Notes: generated by a model not told the origin, from the sequence alone. A DNA stretch of 64,000 bases from Lachnospiraceae bacterium (GCA_024698075.1 JAILRP010000056.1:1-64000); one strand, 5' to 3'; numbered from the stretch's first letter, positions 45,647 through 55,074 are shown. Numbers and translations are program-made.

Positions 45647-46363
45647 TCAGTTTCCCCTCCCGATGCATAGCGAAGCGTAATAAACCCTTCCGACACCTGC
45701 CCCTTTCAGGCATCCTGCCACGGCATCAACTGTCGCACCCGTGGTGTATATATCATCCACTATCAAAACTGTTTTTAATTTTACAGCATTTTGGGTTACT
45801 TTGAAAGCCCCTTTAAGATTTTTTTGGCGTGCACCGGCGCCGAGTTCCTTCTGAACCTTCGTGGCCGCCCTGCGCTCAACAAGCGCCGTATCAACGGGTA
45901 TTTTAAGCCTCCCCGAGAGTTCCCGCGCGATCAGTTCGGCCTGGTTGTATCCTCTTTTTTGAAGCTTGCTCTTATGTACGGGAACGGGCACGATCGCGTC
46001 CGGCTTCCAGCTTCTGATCGCATCACCGCAGCGTTCGGCCATTATACGCCCGTAAAAGGCCGAGAATTCCCTTTTTCCGTTGTACTTGAACCTGTAGATG
46101 CTCTTGCTTATATACTCATCATAAACGAGCGCCGCGCATCCTCTGTCATAAACATGTGCTATCCTCCCGCAGTCTTCGCACAGACCGCCCGCATCCACGG
46201 GTTTTCCGCATTTTCCGCAGGAGGGGGCCTCCACCGGGGTAAGCTTTCTTACACACTCCGGACATATGTCTGCCCCAAAGCGGGAAACTATGCCATTGCA
46301 GACCGGACATATCCTCGGGTATACGACATCGGCCACCGTTTTTAAGACTCTGTTAATATCCAT
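45647..46363 (-). CDS. comFC: ComFC-family phosphoribosyltransferase-like protein
   Basis: 238 residues; four-cysteine zinc site (CPVC...CPEC and CGKC...CEDC) at the N-terminus and a PRPP loop (VLIVDDIYTTGATVDAV) near 190. ComFC takes part in DNA uptake/transformation in Bacillus, and the family is found in many bacteria that are not known to be competent. The ATG at 46363 is used; it overlaps the recD2 stop by 11 bases. comFA and comFB are not in the window. Confidence 0.92.
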   Translation of the reverse strand: MDINRVLKTVADVVYPRICPVCNGIVSRFGADICPECVRKLTPVEAPSCGKCGKPVDAGGLCEDCGRIAHVYDRGCAALVYDEYISKSIYRFKYNGKREFSAFYGRIMAERCGDAIRSWKPDAIVPVPVHKSKLQKRGYNQAELIARELSGRLKIPVDTALVERRAATKVQKELGAGARQKNLKGAFKVTQNAVKLKTVLIVDDIYTTGATVDAVAGCLKGAGVGRVYYASLCIGRGN

Positions 46364-48572
46364 CAAGCATACCTATTTCCGATATAGCCTCATCAAGGCT
46401 CGTATAGCGCTTTAAAACATCCGAATTCGCCGTCATCTGCGCGACGGTCTCCTCTCTCCCTACGATCACGACACATTTTCTGGCCCTGGTCACAGCCGTG
46501 TACAATAGATTCCTGCTCATAAGCTGTCTCGGGCCGGAAAGAAGCGGAAGCACCACCGCAGGATACTCGCTTCCCTGCGACTTATGTATCGTGACGGCAT
46601 ATGCAAGCTCGAGCTCATCGAGGCCCGAGAACGGGTATCTTACCCTATGGTCTTCTTCATATACTACTTCTATGGTCTCAGACGTCTCATCTATGCTTTT
46701 GATCTTACCCATGTCTCCGTTGAACACTCCGAGCCCGCTGCTGACCGGTATCCCGTATTTCCCCGGAACTTCCCACTCAAGCTGGTAATTGTTGCGTATC
46801 TGCATGATCTTGTCGCCTTCACGCAGCAGAATGCCGCCGTATTCCTTTTCACGCTTATTTGCGGAAGGAGGGTTTAAGTATCTCTGAAGTATCGGATTTA
46901 AGCTTTCAACTCCAAGGGGGCCTTTTCTCATCGGCGTCAGCACCTGAATGTCAAAAGGCTCCGCATCCACATATCCCGGGAGCTTTTCGGACACGAGCTT
47001 TACGATATTGTTAAGTATCGTATCGACATCGGATCTTTTCAGCATGAAAAAATCCCTGCTCTTATTGTCGATCTTCGGAACGATCCCCGCGTTTATCAGA
47101 TGGGCGTTAATAACGATATCGCTCGCCTCTTCCTGCCTGAATATCTTGTCGAGCCGGACCACGGTAAAGCATCCCGAGCCGATTATGTCCGACAGGACAC
47201 TGCCCGGACCTACCGACGGGAGCTGATCGGTATCCCCGACCATGATAAGCCTCGTCCCCGGCACGAGTGCACTGACCAATGCCTTCATCAACGGGAGGTC
47301 TACCATCGACATCTCGTCGATTATGACCGTATCGACCTCAAGCGGATTGTCCTCGTCATATTCATATGTGAACCCTCTGCCCTCCCCTGAAGGGGACAGT
47401 CCGAGAAGCCTCTGCACGGTATAGCTTTCATACCCCGTTGCTTCCGTCATCCTTTTGGCGGCCCTTCCGGTCGGTGCCGCGAGCACAAAATCCTCTCCGC
47501 CAAGCCTCAGATATTTTATCAGTACATTTATTATGGTCGTCTTGCCGGTTCCGGGGCCTCCGGTTATTACGCTCACGCCGTTTGATATCGCAAATGCCGC
47601 GGCGTCGGCCTGCTTATCCTCCAGAGGAGCAGACTCATCCTCGAGTTCCTTTATCTTCTCCCTTATCCTGTCTATGCCCGGATCTATGACCACGTCAAGG
47701 CCATGGAGCATTTTGGCACATACTGTCTCCATACGGTAAAATGCGGGAAGATATGCCCTCGCTTCACCGTTCCTGACTTTTGCGATGATCTTTTTCTCCA
47801 TCACCATGTTGTCGCACTCCGAACGGACAAACTCCTCGCCGACTCCGAGAAGCTCCGTGCTCCTTACGATTAGCATGTCCATAGGAAGATACGTATGCCC
47901 CTCAGATACAGCTGATGACAGCGTATAGCTTATGCCGCATCTTACACGGAACGCACTGTCCGCATCAAAACCCGATGCCCTTGCTATCTCATCAGCGGTA
48001 GCAAAGCCTATCCCCTCGATGTCCTCGGCAAGCCTGTAAGGATTTTTCTCCATGACCTCATAGACTTCGCCCCCGTATTTTCTGTATATCCTGTTTGCGA
48101 GATTGTTCGAGATCGAAAACTTCTGGAGAAAGAGCATGACTTCGCGGACGTCGCGTATTTCGCTGACCGCGGCTCCGATCTCCTGCGCCTTTCTTAAAGA
48201 AATGCCTTTTATCTGTGCCAGCATCTCCGGCTCTTCCTCCATCACCCTGAAGGTGTCCGAAGAGAATGCGTCCACTATCCGCTTTGCCAGAGCCGGCCCT
48301 ATTCCCTTTATGATGCCCGAGGACAGATAGCGCAGAATGTCCGTCTCATCCTCGGACTGTGTGATCTCATATTCCGAAAATGAGAACTGCCGCCCGTAAA
48401 GGTCATGCATGACGTATTTCCCGCCGAGCTTTAAGTATTCGCCCTCCGCGGCGGCATGCAAAGCACCGACACAGGTTATCTCATCTGTGTCGGTGGCCAG
48501 TTCAAATACCGTATATCCGTTATCCGGATTGGAAAAAATGATGTGCTTAATATAGCCGGAAAGTGTTTCCAT
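46353..48572 (-). CDS. recD2: RecD2-type ATP-dependent DNA helicase
   Basis: A 739-residue SF1 helicase: N-terminal OB-like and helix-hairpin-helix region (about 75-200), Walker A GGPGTGKTT (338-346), Walker B DEMSM (about 419) and late motif TIHKSQGSEYPAVVLP (about 680). It lacks RecB/RecC partners, as in other Firmicutes, and acts in DNA repair and fork maintenance. The ATG at 48572 is preferred over the TTG before it. It overlaps comFC by 11 bases and follows the flagellar rod genes; transcription from the mbl promoter probably continues into it. Confidence 0.96.
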   Translation of the reverse strand: METLSGYIKHIIFSNPDNGYTVFELATDTDEITCVGALHAAAEGEYLKLGGKYVMHDLYGRQFSFSEYEITQSEDETDILRYLSSGIIKGIGPALAKRIVDAFSSDTFRVMEEEPEMLAQIKGISLRKAQEIGAAVSEIRDVREVMLFLQKFSISNNLANRIYRKYGGEVYEVMEKNPYRLAEDIEGIGFATADEIARASGFDADSAFRVRCGISYTLSSAVSEGHTYLPMDMLIVRSTELLGVGEEFVRSECDNMVMEKKIIAKVRNGEARAYLPAFYRMETVCAKMLHGLDVVIDPGIDRIREKIKELEDESAPLEDKQADAAAFAISNGVSVITGGPGTGKTTIINVLIKYLRLGGEDFVLAAPTGRAAKRMTEATGYESYTVQRLLGLSPSGEGRGFTYEYDEDNPLEVDTVIIDEMSMVDLPLMKALVSALVPGTRLIMVGDTDQLPSVGPGSVLSDIIGSGCFTVVRLDKIFRQEEASDIVINAHLINAGIVPKIDNKSRDFFMLKRSDVDTILNNIVKLVSEKLPGYVDAEPFDIQVLTPMRKGPLGVESLNPILQRYLNPPSANKREKEYGGILLREGDKIMQIRNNYQLEWEVPGKYGIPVSSGLGVFNGDMGKIKSIDETSETIEVVYEEDHRVRYPFSGLDELELAYAVTIHKSQGSEYPAVVLPLLSGPRQLMSRNLLYTAVTRARKCVVIVGREETVAQMTANSDVLKRYTSLDEAISEIGMLDGY

Positions 48573-48578
48573 CAAAAC

Positions 48579-48920
48579 CTACATCGAATAGTTCCTCTTC
48601 ATCTGCTCATAAAGCTGATGAGCAAGAGTATTGCTTCCGCCTCCGCTCTGATCGACGATGTCCTTGCTGTACTCGGCGATGAGATTTTCCTTGTAATAAT
48701 CGATCAGAGTATGGTTGGCATCAGAATCATCGGAGGGCACCATCGCTTTCTCCATGTTCTTAAAGACCTGTTCATAGAAATATGCTTCAAACTGTTTGCA
48801 CGCGTCAAGCAGTTCGTCATCGGAGTTCTCCCTTCCTGTCCCTTTGAGCGTTCTCTCGAGATTGCTCGCCTTGGACGCGGTAGAAGTAAGATAATCACTG
48901 TACAAGCTTCCTATATCCAT
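48579..48920 (-). CDS. FlgJ-like rod-binding protein
   Basis: 113 residues; only the rod-binding domain, marked by LLDACKQFEAYFYEQVFKNMEKAMV (about 40-65) and SGGGSNTLAHQLYEQMKRN at the end. It lacks the muramidase domain of proteobacterial FlgJ, which is usual for this group. I start it at the ATG at 48920, 8 bases after GAGG. It lies directly after flgG and should help assemble the flagellar rod through the wall. Confidence 0.88.
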   Translation of the reverse strand: MDIGSLYSDYLTSTASKASNLERTLKGTGRENSDDELLDACKQFEAYFYEQVFKNMEKAMVPSDDSDANHTLIDYYKENLIAEYSKDIVDQSGGGSNTLAHQLYEQMKRNYSM

Positions 48921-48925
48921 CAAGA

Positions 48926-49744
48926 TCACCTCTTAAGATCGTTTGCAACCTGGAGCATCGAATCGGATGTCGTAATGACTTTTGAATTAAGCTCATATGC
49001 ACGCTGTGCGATGATAAGGTTGACCATTTCATCCGCAACCTGAACGTTGGACGATTCAAGATATCCCTGCCTGATCTCCGACTTGGTAAGGGCATCATTG
49101 GTCGCCTCATTAAGCGCCGGTCCGGATGCCTCAGTCGGAAGGTACATGGTCCCGCCGGTCTTGAACAGTCCGCTCGCATTCTGGAACTGGAACATTCCTA
49201 TCTGCATTCCCGGAATGGGCTGCTGGTTATTATTCTCATCCGGATATGTAAGCTGCCCGCTCGCATCAACCTGAACCTTGCTTGAAATGTAATCGGCAGG
49301 TATCGTGATCGGCTGTCCGGTCGTATTGAGCACGGGATAGCCGTCGGAAGATGTCAGCCACATCTGGTTCCCGGGTCCGATCGCAAAATGAAAATCACCG
49401 TTACGGGTATACATGACCTTGCCGTTGTTCTCAAGTGCGAAAAATCCCTCGCCGCTTATCGCGAAGCTGGTTGAGCTTTCGGACGCCTGGAACGCTCCCT
49501 GCGTGAATTCGGAAGTGATCGCGGCATTTCGGACACCCAGTCCCACCTGTGCGCCTACCGGTTTCTGTATCCCGTTTGCCGTCGTGGTCCTCGTCTGTAT
49601 CTCCTGATACAGGAGCGACTTGAACTCATTCTGCTCTGTCTTGTATCCGACGGTATTGACGTTCGCAAGGTTGTTTGCGATAGTATCAACGTTTGTCTGC
49701 TGGGCGATCATTCCCGATGCCCCGCTCCAAAGTGCTCTTACCAT
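48926..49744 (-). CDS. flgG: Flagellar distal rod protein (FlgG/FlhP)
   Basis: A 272-residue rod protein with the N-terminal heptad region MVRALWSGASGMIAQQ...NNLANVNTVGYK and the C-terminal AQRAYELNSKVITTSD, both conserved across rod/hook proteins and used for export and coiled-coil packing. It follows flgF by 38 bases. This matches the second of the paired genes after mbl in Bacillus (flhP). Confidence 0.93.
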   Translation of the reverse strand: MVRALWSGASGMIAQQTNVDTIANNLANVNTVGYKTEQNEFKSLLYQEIQTRTTTANGIQKPVGAQVGLGVRNAAITSEFTQGAFQASESSTSFAISGEGFFALENNGKVMYTRNGDFHFAIGPGNQMWLTSSDGYPVLNTTGQPITIPADYISSKVQVDASGQLTYPDENNNQQPIPGMQIGMFQFQNASGLFKTGGTMYLPTEASGPALNEATNDALTKSEIRQGYLESSNVQVADEMVNLIIAQRAYELNSKVITTSDSMLQVANDLKR

Positions 49745-49782
49745 AGATGCCTCCTTACTGTCTTAAGCGCTTACTGTTACCT

Positions 49783-50556
49783 TTATACTTTACCAAGATC
49801 ATTTACCGCTACTTCGAGCGTCTCGTTATGTGCCTGTATCATCTTCTGATTGGTCTCATATGCCCTCTGGTAATTGATCAGGTTGACCATTTCCTTGACC
49901 GTCTGGACATTTGAAGCCTCAAGCATTCCGTTGTAGATCGTCGCGGTCGACTCTATGAGCGTTGCACCCTCTATCGCATCATAGTAGTTCTCGCCGTATT
50001 TCTTGAGATAATTGTAATCCTCAAAATCCTGCACCTGGATCGTTGCAACTGCATTGCCGTTCTGGTATATGGTCCCGTCAAGTCCCATCGTAGGCTTGAC
50101 GAGAGGATCGAGCACGATGTGCTGCCCGGTTATGTCGAGAACATAATCACCGTTCTTGTTGACGAGCTCTCCGGCTGAATTAACGATAAAATCGCCTGCC
50201 CTCGTATACTTTGTGGATACCGTTCCGTCCTTGGCGGTGAACTCTATCGCAAAAAATCCCTTGCCCGACAGAGCCATGTCGTAATCGTTGCCCGTCGTCA
50301 CAAAAGAGCCCTCGGAATAATCCGTATATGTCTCTCCTATCTTGACGCCGAGGTTCATGGCTCCGAGCCTTCTGGATGCAAAGGGCTCGGATGTGTCTTT
50401 TATCTTATATGCCAGGACATCATAAAACGATTCCGATGTGGACCCCTCGGCCTTGAAGCCGGTGGTCGACGAATTGGCCAGATTGTTCGCGAGCACGTCC
50501 ACCCTTCTCTGCTCGTTTATCATTCCGGTTGCTGATGTGTACAGTCCCTTAACCAT
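49783..50556 (-). CDS. flgF: Flagellar rod protein (FlgF/FlhO)
   Basis: 257 residues; N-terminal MVKGLYTSATGMINEQRRVDVLANNLANSSTTGFK, the central GNDYDMALSGKGFFAIE, and a C-terminal INYQRAYETNQKMIQAHNETLE. The first of two related rod genes after mbl, as flhO in Bacillus. The two here share layout but differ enough to be distinct rod parts. Transcribed from the mbl promoter, 31 bases after that gene. Confidence 0.92.
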   Translation of the reverse strand: MVKGLYTSATGMINEQRRVDVLANNLANSSTTGFKAEGSTSESFYDVLAYKIKDTSEPFASRRLGAMNLGVKIGETYTDYSEGSFVTTGNDYDMALSGKGFFAIEFTAKDGTVSTKYTRAGDFIVNSAGELVNKNGDYVLDITGQHIVLDPLVKPTMGLDGTIYQNGNAVATIQVQDFEDYNYLKKYGENYYDAIEGATLIESTATIYNGMLEASNVQTVKEMVNLINYQRAYETNQKMIQAHNETLEVAVNDLGKV

Positions 50557-50587
50557 TCATACTCCCCTTTTCTGAAGTTCCTGTATA

Positions 50588-51586
50588 TCAGTTAACGCTT
50601 TCGGTATATCCGGCCAGGAATTCCACGTACTTTCCTGTTCCTATCGCAACGGCTGTCATCGGATCCTCCGCAGTCATCGTATTGATGCCGGTCTTGTATG
50701 CGATCAGATCCTCCAGTCCGCGCAGGAGGCTTCCTCCTCCGGTAAGGACTATTCCCCTTGCCGCGATGTCGGCCGCGAGCTCGGGCGGTGTCTTCTCAAG
50801 CACCGAATGGATCGCCTCGACGACCTGTCCCGTTGTATCCCTAAGCGCTTCCTCGGTCTCCTCCGATGAAACCTTGACGGTTCTCGGCAGACCCGTTACG
50901 AGGTTACGTCCGGTAACCTCAAGGTATTCTATCTCCGGGCGTTTGAACGCCGTACCTATCTTGATCTTGATATCTTCCGCGGTGTTGTCTCCGATCAGAA
51001 GGTTATGCTTCTTTCTCATGTATCTGACGATAGCTTCGTCAAAATCATCTCCCGCAACCTTTATCGAAGTCGAAACAACGGCTCCTCCGAGTGAAATGAC
51101 CGCGATGTCCGTTGTTCCTCCGCCTATATCCACTATCATGTTTCCGCAGGGCCTGCCTATATCTATGCCGGCACCTATCGCCGCCGCTATGGGCTCTTCA
51201 ATGATCTCAACGTATCTGGCTCCCGCCTGGTACGTAGCATCCTCAACGGCCTTCTTCTCAACCTCGGTGACTCCCGAAGGAACGCATACGCTGATCCTCG
51301 GCTTACGGAAATTCTTTCTGCCGACAGCCTTCTGTATGAAGTACTTCAGCATCTTCTCTGTGGTTGTATAATCCGAGATGACGCCCTGCCGCAGCGGCCT
51401 TATCGCCACTATATTGCCCGGCGTACGTCCGAGCATCATCCTTGCCTCTTCTCCGATCGCCCTTATCGTGTTCGTGTCCGTGTCAAGAGCTATTACCGAA
51501 GGCTCTTTGAGCACTACCCCGCGACCCCTCACATAAACGAGCACACTGGCTGTTCCCAGGTCTATGCCTATATCCGAATAAAGCAT
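50588..51586 (-). CDS. mbl: Actin-like cell-shape protein MreB/Mbl
   Basis: 332 residues; actin-fold motifs DIGIDLGTASVLVY (phosphate 1, residues 5-18), IVDIGGGTTDIAVISLGG (phosphate 2) and IVLTGGGSLLRGLEDL (adenosine). It forms filaments under the membrane and directs lateral wall synthesis. The following flgF and flgG genes reproduce the mbl-flhO-flhP order of Bacillus, so it is closer to Mbl than to the mreBCD copy; no mreC follows. AAAGGGG stands 7 bases before the ATG, behind a strong promoter. Confidence 0.94.
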   Translation of the reverse strand: MLYSDIGIDLGTASVLVYVRGRGVVLKEPSVIALDTDTNTIRAIGEEARMMLGRTPGNIVAIRPLRQGVISDYTTTEKMLKYFIQKAVGRKNFRKPRISVCVPSGVTEVEKKAVEDATYQAGARYVEIIEEPIAAAIGAGIDIGRPCGNMIVDIGGGTTDIAVISLGGAVVSTSIKVAGDDFDEAIVRYMRKKHNLLIGDNTAEDIKIKIGTAFKRPEIEYLEVTGRNLVTGLPRTVKVSSEETEEALRDTTGQVVEAIHSVLEKTPPELAADIAARGIVLTGGGSLLRGLEDLIAYKTGINTMTAEDPMTAVAIGTGKYVEFLAGYTESVN

Positions 51587-51630
51587 GTCAATCCCCTTTC
51601 AACGCTTTTTAACAAACTTTTACGGACTAT

Positions 51631-51659
51631 AGTATACCTCAAAGCAGCACGATTTTCAA
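51631..51659 (-). promoter_or_regulatory. Strong sigma-A promoter for mbl-flgF-flgG
   Basis: TTGAAA (5 of 6) and TATACT (5 of 6) separated by exactly 17 bases on the minus strand, about 45 bases before the mbl ATG. Confidence 0.75.
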
Positions 51660-51683
51660 TTCAAAAAGTTCTGTTTGCCGCAT

Positions 51684-51731
51684 ATAAAAATGCAGCATAA
51701 AACAGGATCGGCTCCATCCGTTTTACGCTGC
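51684..51731 (-). terminator. Strong intrinsic terminator on the minus strand, antisense side of the GT4 gene
   Basis: Minus-strand RNA here can form a 16-pair hairpin: GCAGC/GCTGC, one G-U pair, TAAAAC/GTTTTA, then GGAT/ATCC with a single bulged base and a 7-base loop, followed by ATTTTTATA. The G-U pair would be A-C on the plus strand, so the minus direction is the functional one. It lies between the mbl promoter and the plus-strand GT4 gene. Confidence 0.7.
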
Positions 51732-51743
51732 TTCCATGCATAT

Positions 51744-51759
51744 CCGATATATATATCGG
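51744..51759. repeat. Perfect 16-base palindrome
   Basis: CCGATATATATATCGG reads the same on both strands. It lies 12 bases from the terminator hairpin and 40 bases from the GT4 promoter. It could be an operator or part of an RNA fold; no family recognised. Confidence 0.5.
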
Positions 51760-51798
51760 CAGCCTCTCCAATATCATTAACCCCTTTTTTTCATCCGG

Positions 51799-51827
51799 TT
51801 GTAGGCAGCCGTATTGGATGATACAAT
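51799..51827 (+). promoter_or_regulatory. Sigma-A promoter for the lone GT4 gene
   Basis: TTGTAG and TACAAT with a 17-base spacer, plus strand. The start point would lie only about 12 bases before the ATG, leaving just the AAAGGAG ribosome site as leader. Confidence 0.5.
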
Positions 51828-51846
51828 AACCCGTAAAGGAGACGGC

Positions 51847-52977
51847 ATGCGAAAGATACTCATAATAACAGGAAGATATCTGCCGGGATGGCGCGACGGC
51901 GGTCCCGTCAGGTCCATATACAATCTGACGCAGTGGCTCGGAACGGAATATGATCTTCGGATCATGTGTCTCGACAGAGACCATGGGGATACCGAAAAGT
52001 ACCCCGGGATCACCTGCGGAAGGTATGAACAGGTCAAAAATGCAAAGGTCTGGTATACTCCGGCCTTTACATCAGATGATATAAGAAAGCTGTCAGATGA
52101 CGCCGATGTTGTATATGTGTGCGGTCCTTACGGGGATTATGCCCGAATGGCGATGAGCCTGAAAAAGGCCGGAAAGATCGCGGCCCCTCTTTATATTGCA
52201 TCGATGGGCTCCTTCTCTCCCGAGGCGTTTCGGATAAAAGAGCTGAAAAAGAAGCTCTATATCCTTCTCATGAAGATGACGCATATGTTCGACTCTGTTG
52301 TCTGGTCCGTGACTTCAGCGCGTGAAGCAGAAGAGCTTCGTGCCGTTGTCGGAAGGTCCGCCCACTGCATCACGGCCTCCGATCTGCCACGTGCTGATAT
52401 CATCCCGCACTCCGGAGTAAAAGAGGACGGCGTTCTTAAGCTCTGCTTCATATCCCGCATATGCCGCAAGAAAAACCTGATCGCGGTCCCGGAGATCATA
52501 AAGGCGGCCCATGTGCCCGGCAGCATAAATCTTGATGTATACGGAGTTGCGGAGGATGAGGATTATCTCCTTGAATGCACCGGCGCACTCAATGCGCTTA
52601 AAGATGTCCTTCCGGGATTTTCGTGGGAATATAAGGGCGAGGCAGACAGCGAAAAGGTGCCTCTGATATTTGCCGGATACGATGCGTTCCTGTTCCCGAC
52701 GCTCGGCGAAAACTACGGACACGTGATCGCGGAGAGCCTTTCCGCGGGATGCATACCCGTAATCAGCGACACAACGCCATGGCTTGACCTTGGCGAAAAA
52801 GGATGCGGATACGTATGCCCGTTAGGCGATACGGCTTCTTTTGCCGAGGCGGTGAGGGATCTTTTTGACATGAGTTCCGATGAGATGTCAGCGGCACAGG
52901 ACAGATGCCATGAATACATCCGGGCCGTAAATGAGAAAAATGCAGCCGGATCCGGCTACAGAGATATATTCGGATAG
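51847..52977 (+). CDS. GT4-family glycosyltransferase (lone plus-strand gene)
   Basis: A 376-residue GT-B protein: ILIITGRYLPGWRDGGPVRS at the start, LCFISRICRKKNLIAVPEII and LFPTLGENYGHVIAESLSAGCIPVIS with the E-x7-E pattern. I start it at the ATG at 51847, with AAAGGAG 5 bases before it. It stands alone between the mbl unit and the uvr-linked sugar genes and converges with the GT2 gene at 52993, only 15 bases away, with no plus-strand terminator seen. It may serve the same polymer as the genes facing it. Confidence 0.92.
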   Translation: MRKILIITGRYLPGWRDGGPVRSIYNLTQWLGTEYDLRIMCLDRDHGDTEKYPGITCGRYEQVKNAKVWYTPAFTSDDIRKLSDDADVVYVCGPYGDYARMAMSLKKAGKIAAPLYIASMGSFSPEAFRIKELKKKLYILLMKMTHMFDSVVWSVTSAREAEELRAVVGRSAHCITASDLPRADIIPHSGVKEDGVLKLCFISRICRKKNLIAVPEIIKAAHVPGSINLDVYGVAEDEDYLLECTGALNALKDVLPGFSWEYKGEADSEKVPLIFAGYDAFLFPTLGENYGHVIAESLSAGCIPVISDTTPWLDLGEKGCGYVCPLGDTASFAEAVRDLFDMSSDEMSAAQDRCHEYIRAVNEKNAAGSGYRDIFG

Positions 52978-52992
52978 GCCGGATGGGCAGCT

Positions 52993-53847
52993 TCACCTTT
53001 GCTTTTCGGCCTCAAATATCTTCGCATCCACGAGATACCTGTACCAGTAAGCCTGCATGAAGCAGAAGATCCTGCCTTCGCGGCCGTCAAGGAAACCCAG
53101 GCGGATATAGCAGCGGTAAATATAATATGCCCATGCACGGAATCCCGCGGGCAGCTTATAATATATCTTCCAGCGCAGGAACCTTTTGAACTTCGCCTTT
53201 GCATCAAGGGAATGGACGGCATCAAGTCCCGTAGACGATGCGGATGAAACACTGTTGAAATAATCCTGCATCTCTCTCGATGAATATCCGTTATGCTTGT
53301 CTATCCACGCGCCAAGACCCTTATCGTCATGATGCAGGCTGTCATATAAAACCTCTACGCTCCTTCCCTCAAACAGGACGCAGTGCTCGTCCATGCACCG
53401 GTCCTCTATGTTCCCTTTCCCGTATTTGAACACCAGAAGCTTCCTGAGGGGGTATACGCCTCCATGCCTTATCGCCCTGCCCATGAAATTGACCTCAAAT
53501 CTTACGACAATCCCGTTCACGTCGGTATCCTCATTGTCATTGCAGAGCTTATCTATTTCCGCGGCTGACTTTTCCGTCAGTTCCTCATCGGCATCGATGC
53601 GAAACACCCATTTTGTCTGTATGTTCCCATTTTCCATCGCATACAGGAACTGTTTTGCATACAGGAACGGACTCATCACGTTTACCATGACATCGGCCCC
53701 GAGCTCCCTTGCGACATCCACGGTTTTGTCAGTGCTCCCCGAGTCCACAACGATGATCCTCTTTACGATCGGCTTTATCGAGAGGATGCATTTCCTTATG
53801 TTCACTTCTTCGTTTTTTGTAAGTATGATCGCAGTTATGTCTGCCAT
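52993..53847 (-). CDS. GT2-family glycosyltransferase (WaaE/KdtX-like)
   Basis: A 284-residue inverting GT-A enzyme: ITAIILTKNEEVNIRKCILSI, IIVVDSGSTDKTVDVAREL, VFRIDADEEL (DAD), then RFEVNFMGRAIRHGG and a DSLHHDD motif. This pattern is typical of the WaaE/KdtX group, which add glucose or heptose-like sugars to outer polysaccharides in other bacteria. AAGG is before the ATG. It is the last gene of the minus-strand run from uvrB; no terminator lies immediately after it. Confidence 0.9.
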   Translation of the reverse strand: MADITAIILTKNEEVNIRKCILSIKPIVKRIIVVDSGSTDKTVDVARELGADVMVNVMSPFLYAKQFLYAMENGNIQTKWVFRIDADEELTEKSAAEIDKLCNDNEDTDVNGIVVRFEVNFMGRAIRHGGVYPLRKLLVFKYGKGNIEDRCMDEHCVLFEGRSVEVLYDSLHHDDKGLGAWIDKHNGYSSREMQDYFNSVSSASSTGLDAVHSLDAKAKFKRFLRWKIYYKLPAGFRAWAYYIYRCYIRLGFLDGREGRIFCFMQAYWYRYLVDAKIFEAEKQR

Positions 53848-53886
53848 AGTCCTTCACCTGCCATACCCCGTTCTTCCGTGGGGCTC

Positions 53887-55074
53887 TCAGATCATGTCAA
53901 AAAGCATATGCTCAATAAGGTCCACGTGGTTCTTTTTTGTGAAGTTTTCCCTGTAATACTGCGCAGCCGCCCGGCCCATTCCGGCAAGGTCGGACGATGC
54001 CATTTCATCCGCTATGGCGGCAAGCGCAGCTTCATCCTCTGCCGGTGCACATCTGCCGCATCCGCTCTCTTTGATGACATCTTTGGTCTCCCCGTTTGCT
54101 GCCGCGATCACAGCCCTGCCCGCTGCCATGTATGACTGGATCTTTCCGGGAAGTGTATAACTTATCAGAGGATCATCGGCAAGCGTTACTACCATCGCAT
54201 CCGCCATGGCATAAAACTTCGGCATCTCCTCTACGCTCTGCCGGTCATAGAACTTTACCCTGTCATCAGCTCCGAGTTCGCGGCAAAGCTTCCTGCATTC
54301 GCCAAGTGCCGAACCGTCTCCCACGATATGCCAGACGATGCGCTCATCCTTTGTTAGCGCGGCGGCCTTTATGATCGTATCCACGGACTGCATGTGGCCG
54401 ATATTTCCCGCAAAAACATAGTTTATCCGATCCATGCCGCCCGTAGCGGGAGGTATGTCCGAAAACAGCTCATCGGCAAACTGGGGGATATGCAGGAATC
54501 TCTTATCTGTTATCCGAAGCTCGTCCGCGAAATACTTTTTAAACATCCTGGATGTATATCCGATGGCATCCGCGCCTTTGTATATCCTGCGGCTCACAAA
54601 GCGCATGAGCCTGTAAAAGAAACTTTTTTCGCTTATCCCGAGGCTCGCAAGGCTTGCCGGCCACAGGTCAAGGCAGTATATTGCAAGCTTTTTGGTCTTC
54701 GAGAACCATTTGGCGATATATGCGGGAACCGCCATGAGCACGGGGGAGAGCTGGTAGACGAATATCACGTCAAAATCCTTTTTCATCACAAGAGCCTTTG
54801 CCCCGGCATTTATGACAAATGAGACATAATTCAGCGCCAGTCCTGCTTTTCCCGGTTTTCTGGGGCGTTCTCCGACACGTATGATATGAACGTTTCCTAC
54901 CGTTTCATCCCTGTGCTTTCCGCCTTTGTATTCGTCCGGTATCACGCCCATGGGATAATTCGGAAGCCCGGTAAGGACCGTGACCTCGTGCCCGCGTGCC
55001 GCGAGTTCCTCGCACACCTCATGTATCCGGAAGGGTTCCGGATGATAATACTGGCATACTGTAAGTATCTTCAT
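53887..55074 (-). CDS. WbuB/WcaI-like GT4 glycosyltransferase
   Basis: A 395-residue GT-B enzyme: ILTVCQYYHPEPFRIHEVCEELAARGHEVTVLTGLPNYP is the signature of the WbuB/WcaI group, with IYCLDLWPASLASLGI in the middle and the donor site GDGSALGECRKLC in the C-terminal half. WbuB-type enzymes are proposed to transfer L-fucosamine; that is interesting since CapE-F-G make UDP-L-FucNAc in this same window. The ATG overlaps the upstream stop by 4 bases (ATGA). Confidence 0.9.
   Translation of the reverse strand: MKILTVCQYYHPEPFRIHEVCEELAARGHEVTVLTGLPNYPMGVIPDEYKGGKHRDETVGNVHIIRVGERPRKPGKAGLALNYVSFVINAGAKALVMKKDFDVIFVYQLSPVLMAVPAYIAKWFSKTKKLAIYCLDLWPASLASLGISEKSFFYRLMRFVSRRIYKGADAIGYTSRMFKKYFADELRITDKRFLHIPQFADELFSDIPPATGGMDRINYVFAGNIGHMQSVDTIIKAAALTKDERIVWHIVGDGSALGECRKLCRELGADDRVKFYDRQSVEEMPKFYAMADAMVVTLADDPLISYTLPGKIQSYMAAGRAVIAAANGETKDVIKESGCGRCAPAEDEAALAAIADEMASSDLAGMGRAAAQYYRENFTKKNHVDLIEHMLFDMI

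Noticed and set aside
51661..51777. 38-codon minus-strand frame with AAGGGG before its ATG
   Set aside because: The ribosome site is only 3 bases from the ATG, the frame runs through the terminator hairpin and ends in the mbl promoter, and no promoter for it is evident. The DNA is better explained by the hairpin.
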